Shown one piece after another: positions 5,986 through 6,029 of a stretch of DNA of 6,029 nt (position 1 is the first letter of the stretch; the number at the start of each line of letters is the position of its first letter). Source of the stretch: Thermodesulfobacteriota bacterium (lineage in GTDB: Bacteria; Desulfobacterota; Desulfomonilia; Desulfomonilales; Desulfomonilaceae); the NCBI GenBank assembly GCA_030837305.1, contig JAUPKT010000497.1:1-6029 (forward strand), given 5' to 3'. The notes below the pieces were generated by a model, which worked only from the letters and a program-made list of their open reading frames with translations, was not told the DNA's origin and searched no databases. The position numbers were made by a program, and so were the translations under genes.

Positions 5986-6029
5986 ATGTTTTCAGGTACT
6001 TTTACCGCTATTGTTACACCTTTTCGGGA
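5986..6029 (+). CDS. dapA: 4-hydroxy-tetrahydrodipicolinate synthase, N-terminus only
   Basis: Only 14 codons and two bases are in view, reading MFSGTFTAIVTPFR. The G-x-F/I-x-A-I-V-T-P-F pattern at the extreme N-terminus is typical of DapA, which condenses pyruvate with aspartate semialdehyde (EC 4.3.3.7), the first committed step of the diaminopimelate/lysine route. The strong ribosome binding site and position directly after lysA support the call. Related members of the DHDPS/NAL family share this N-terminus, so the assignment rests partly on context; the active-site lysine and tyrosine lie beyond the window. Confidence 0.88.
   Translation, partial: MFSGTFTAIVTPFR

Noticed and set aside
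1..6029. CRISPR arrays, tRNA or rRNA genes, insertion sequences, attachment sites
   Set aside because: I looked for direct repeats, terminal inverted repeats and RNA-gene signatures and saw none; nearly the whole window is occupied by core metabolic genes.

Overview
The window is a same-strand block of amino-acid biosynthesis genes with one lipoprotein gene inside it. The order is argF (3' part), argG, argH, a three-domain FN3 lipoprotein, lysA, and the first codons of dapA. Protein sequence character and gene order suggest a Gram-negative bacterium of the former Deltaproteobacteria (Desulfobacterota-like). This is an inference from family resemblance and remembered synteny, because no rRNA or other taxonomic marker is present. 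The lipobox followed by Gly, which predicts an outer-membrane lipoprotein, fits a diderm cell.

Layout: positions 1-758 hold the last 251 codons of ornithine carbamoyltransferase. A 98-base gap (759-856) contains a small GC-rich hairpin and a clear ribosome binding site for argG, which starts with GTG at 857 and ends at 2071. A 122-base gap (2072-2193) is the most structured non-coding stretch. It has three copies of a TTCAAG/CTTGAA element in alternating orientation and a near-match to the ArgR operator (ARG box). argH (2194-3621) overlaps by 4 bases the TTG start of the lipoprotein gene (3618-4661). lysA follows (best start ATG 4694, end 5965), and dapA begins at 5986 after a strong ribosome binding site. 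I see no intrinsic terminator anywhere, so the block may be one long operon, with possible internal regulation before argG and argH.

Together, ArgF, ArgG and ArgH are the last three steps from ornithine to arginine. DapA and LysA are the first committed and the last step of the diaminopimelate route to lysine, which also supplies diaminopimelate for peptidoglycan. The lipoprotein is not an enzyme by sequence. Its mature N-terminus (Cys-Gly-Tyr-Lys, then a Pro-containing stretch) and its position just before lysA recall the small LptM/LppL-type lipoproteins found beside lysA/dapF in gammaproteobacteria, but here three FN3-like domains are attached.

The window is mostly ordinary core metabolism. 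Items worth a second look are the FN3 lipoprotein with its single CxxC pair, the argG-argH spacer, and an ArgH with an altered N-terminal motif and a shortened C-terminal domain. I did not find evidence for a wholly new system.
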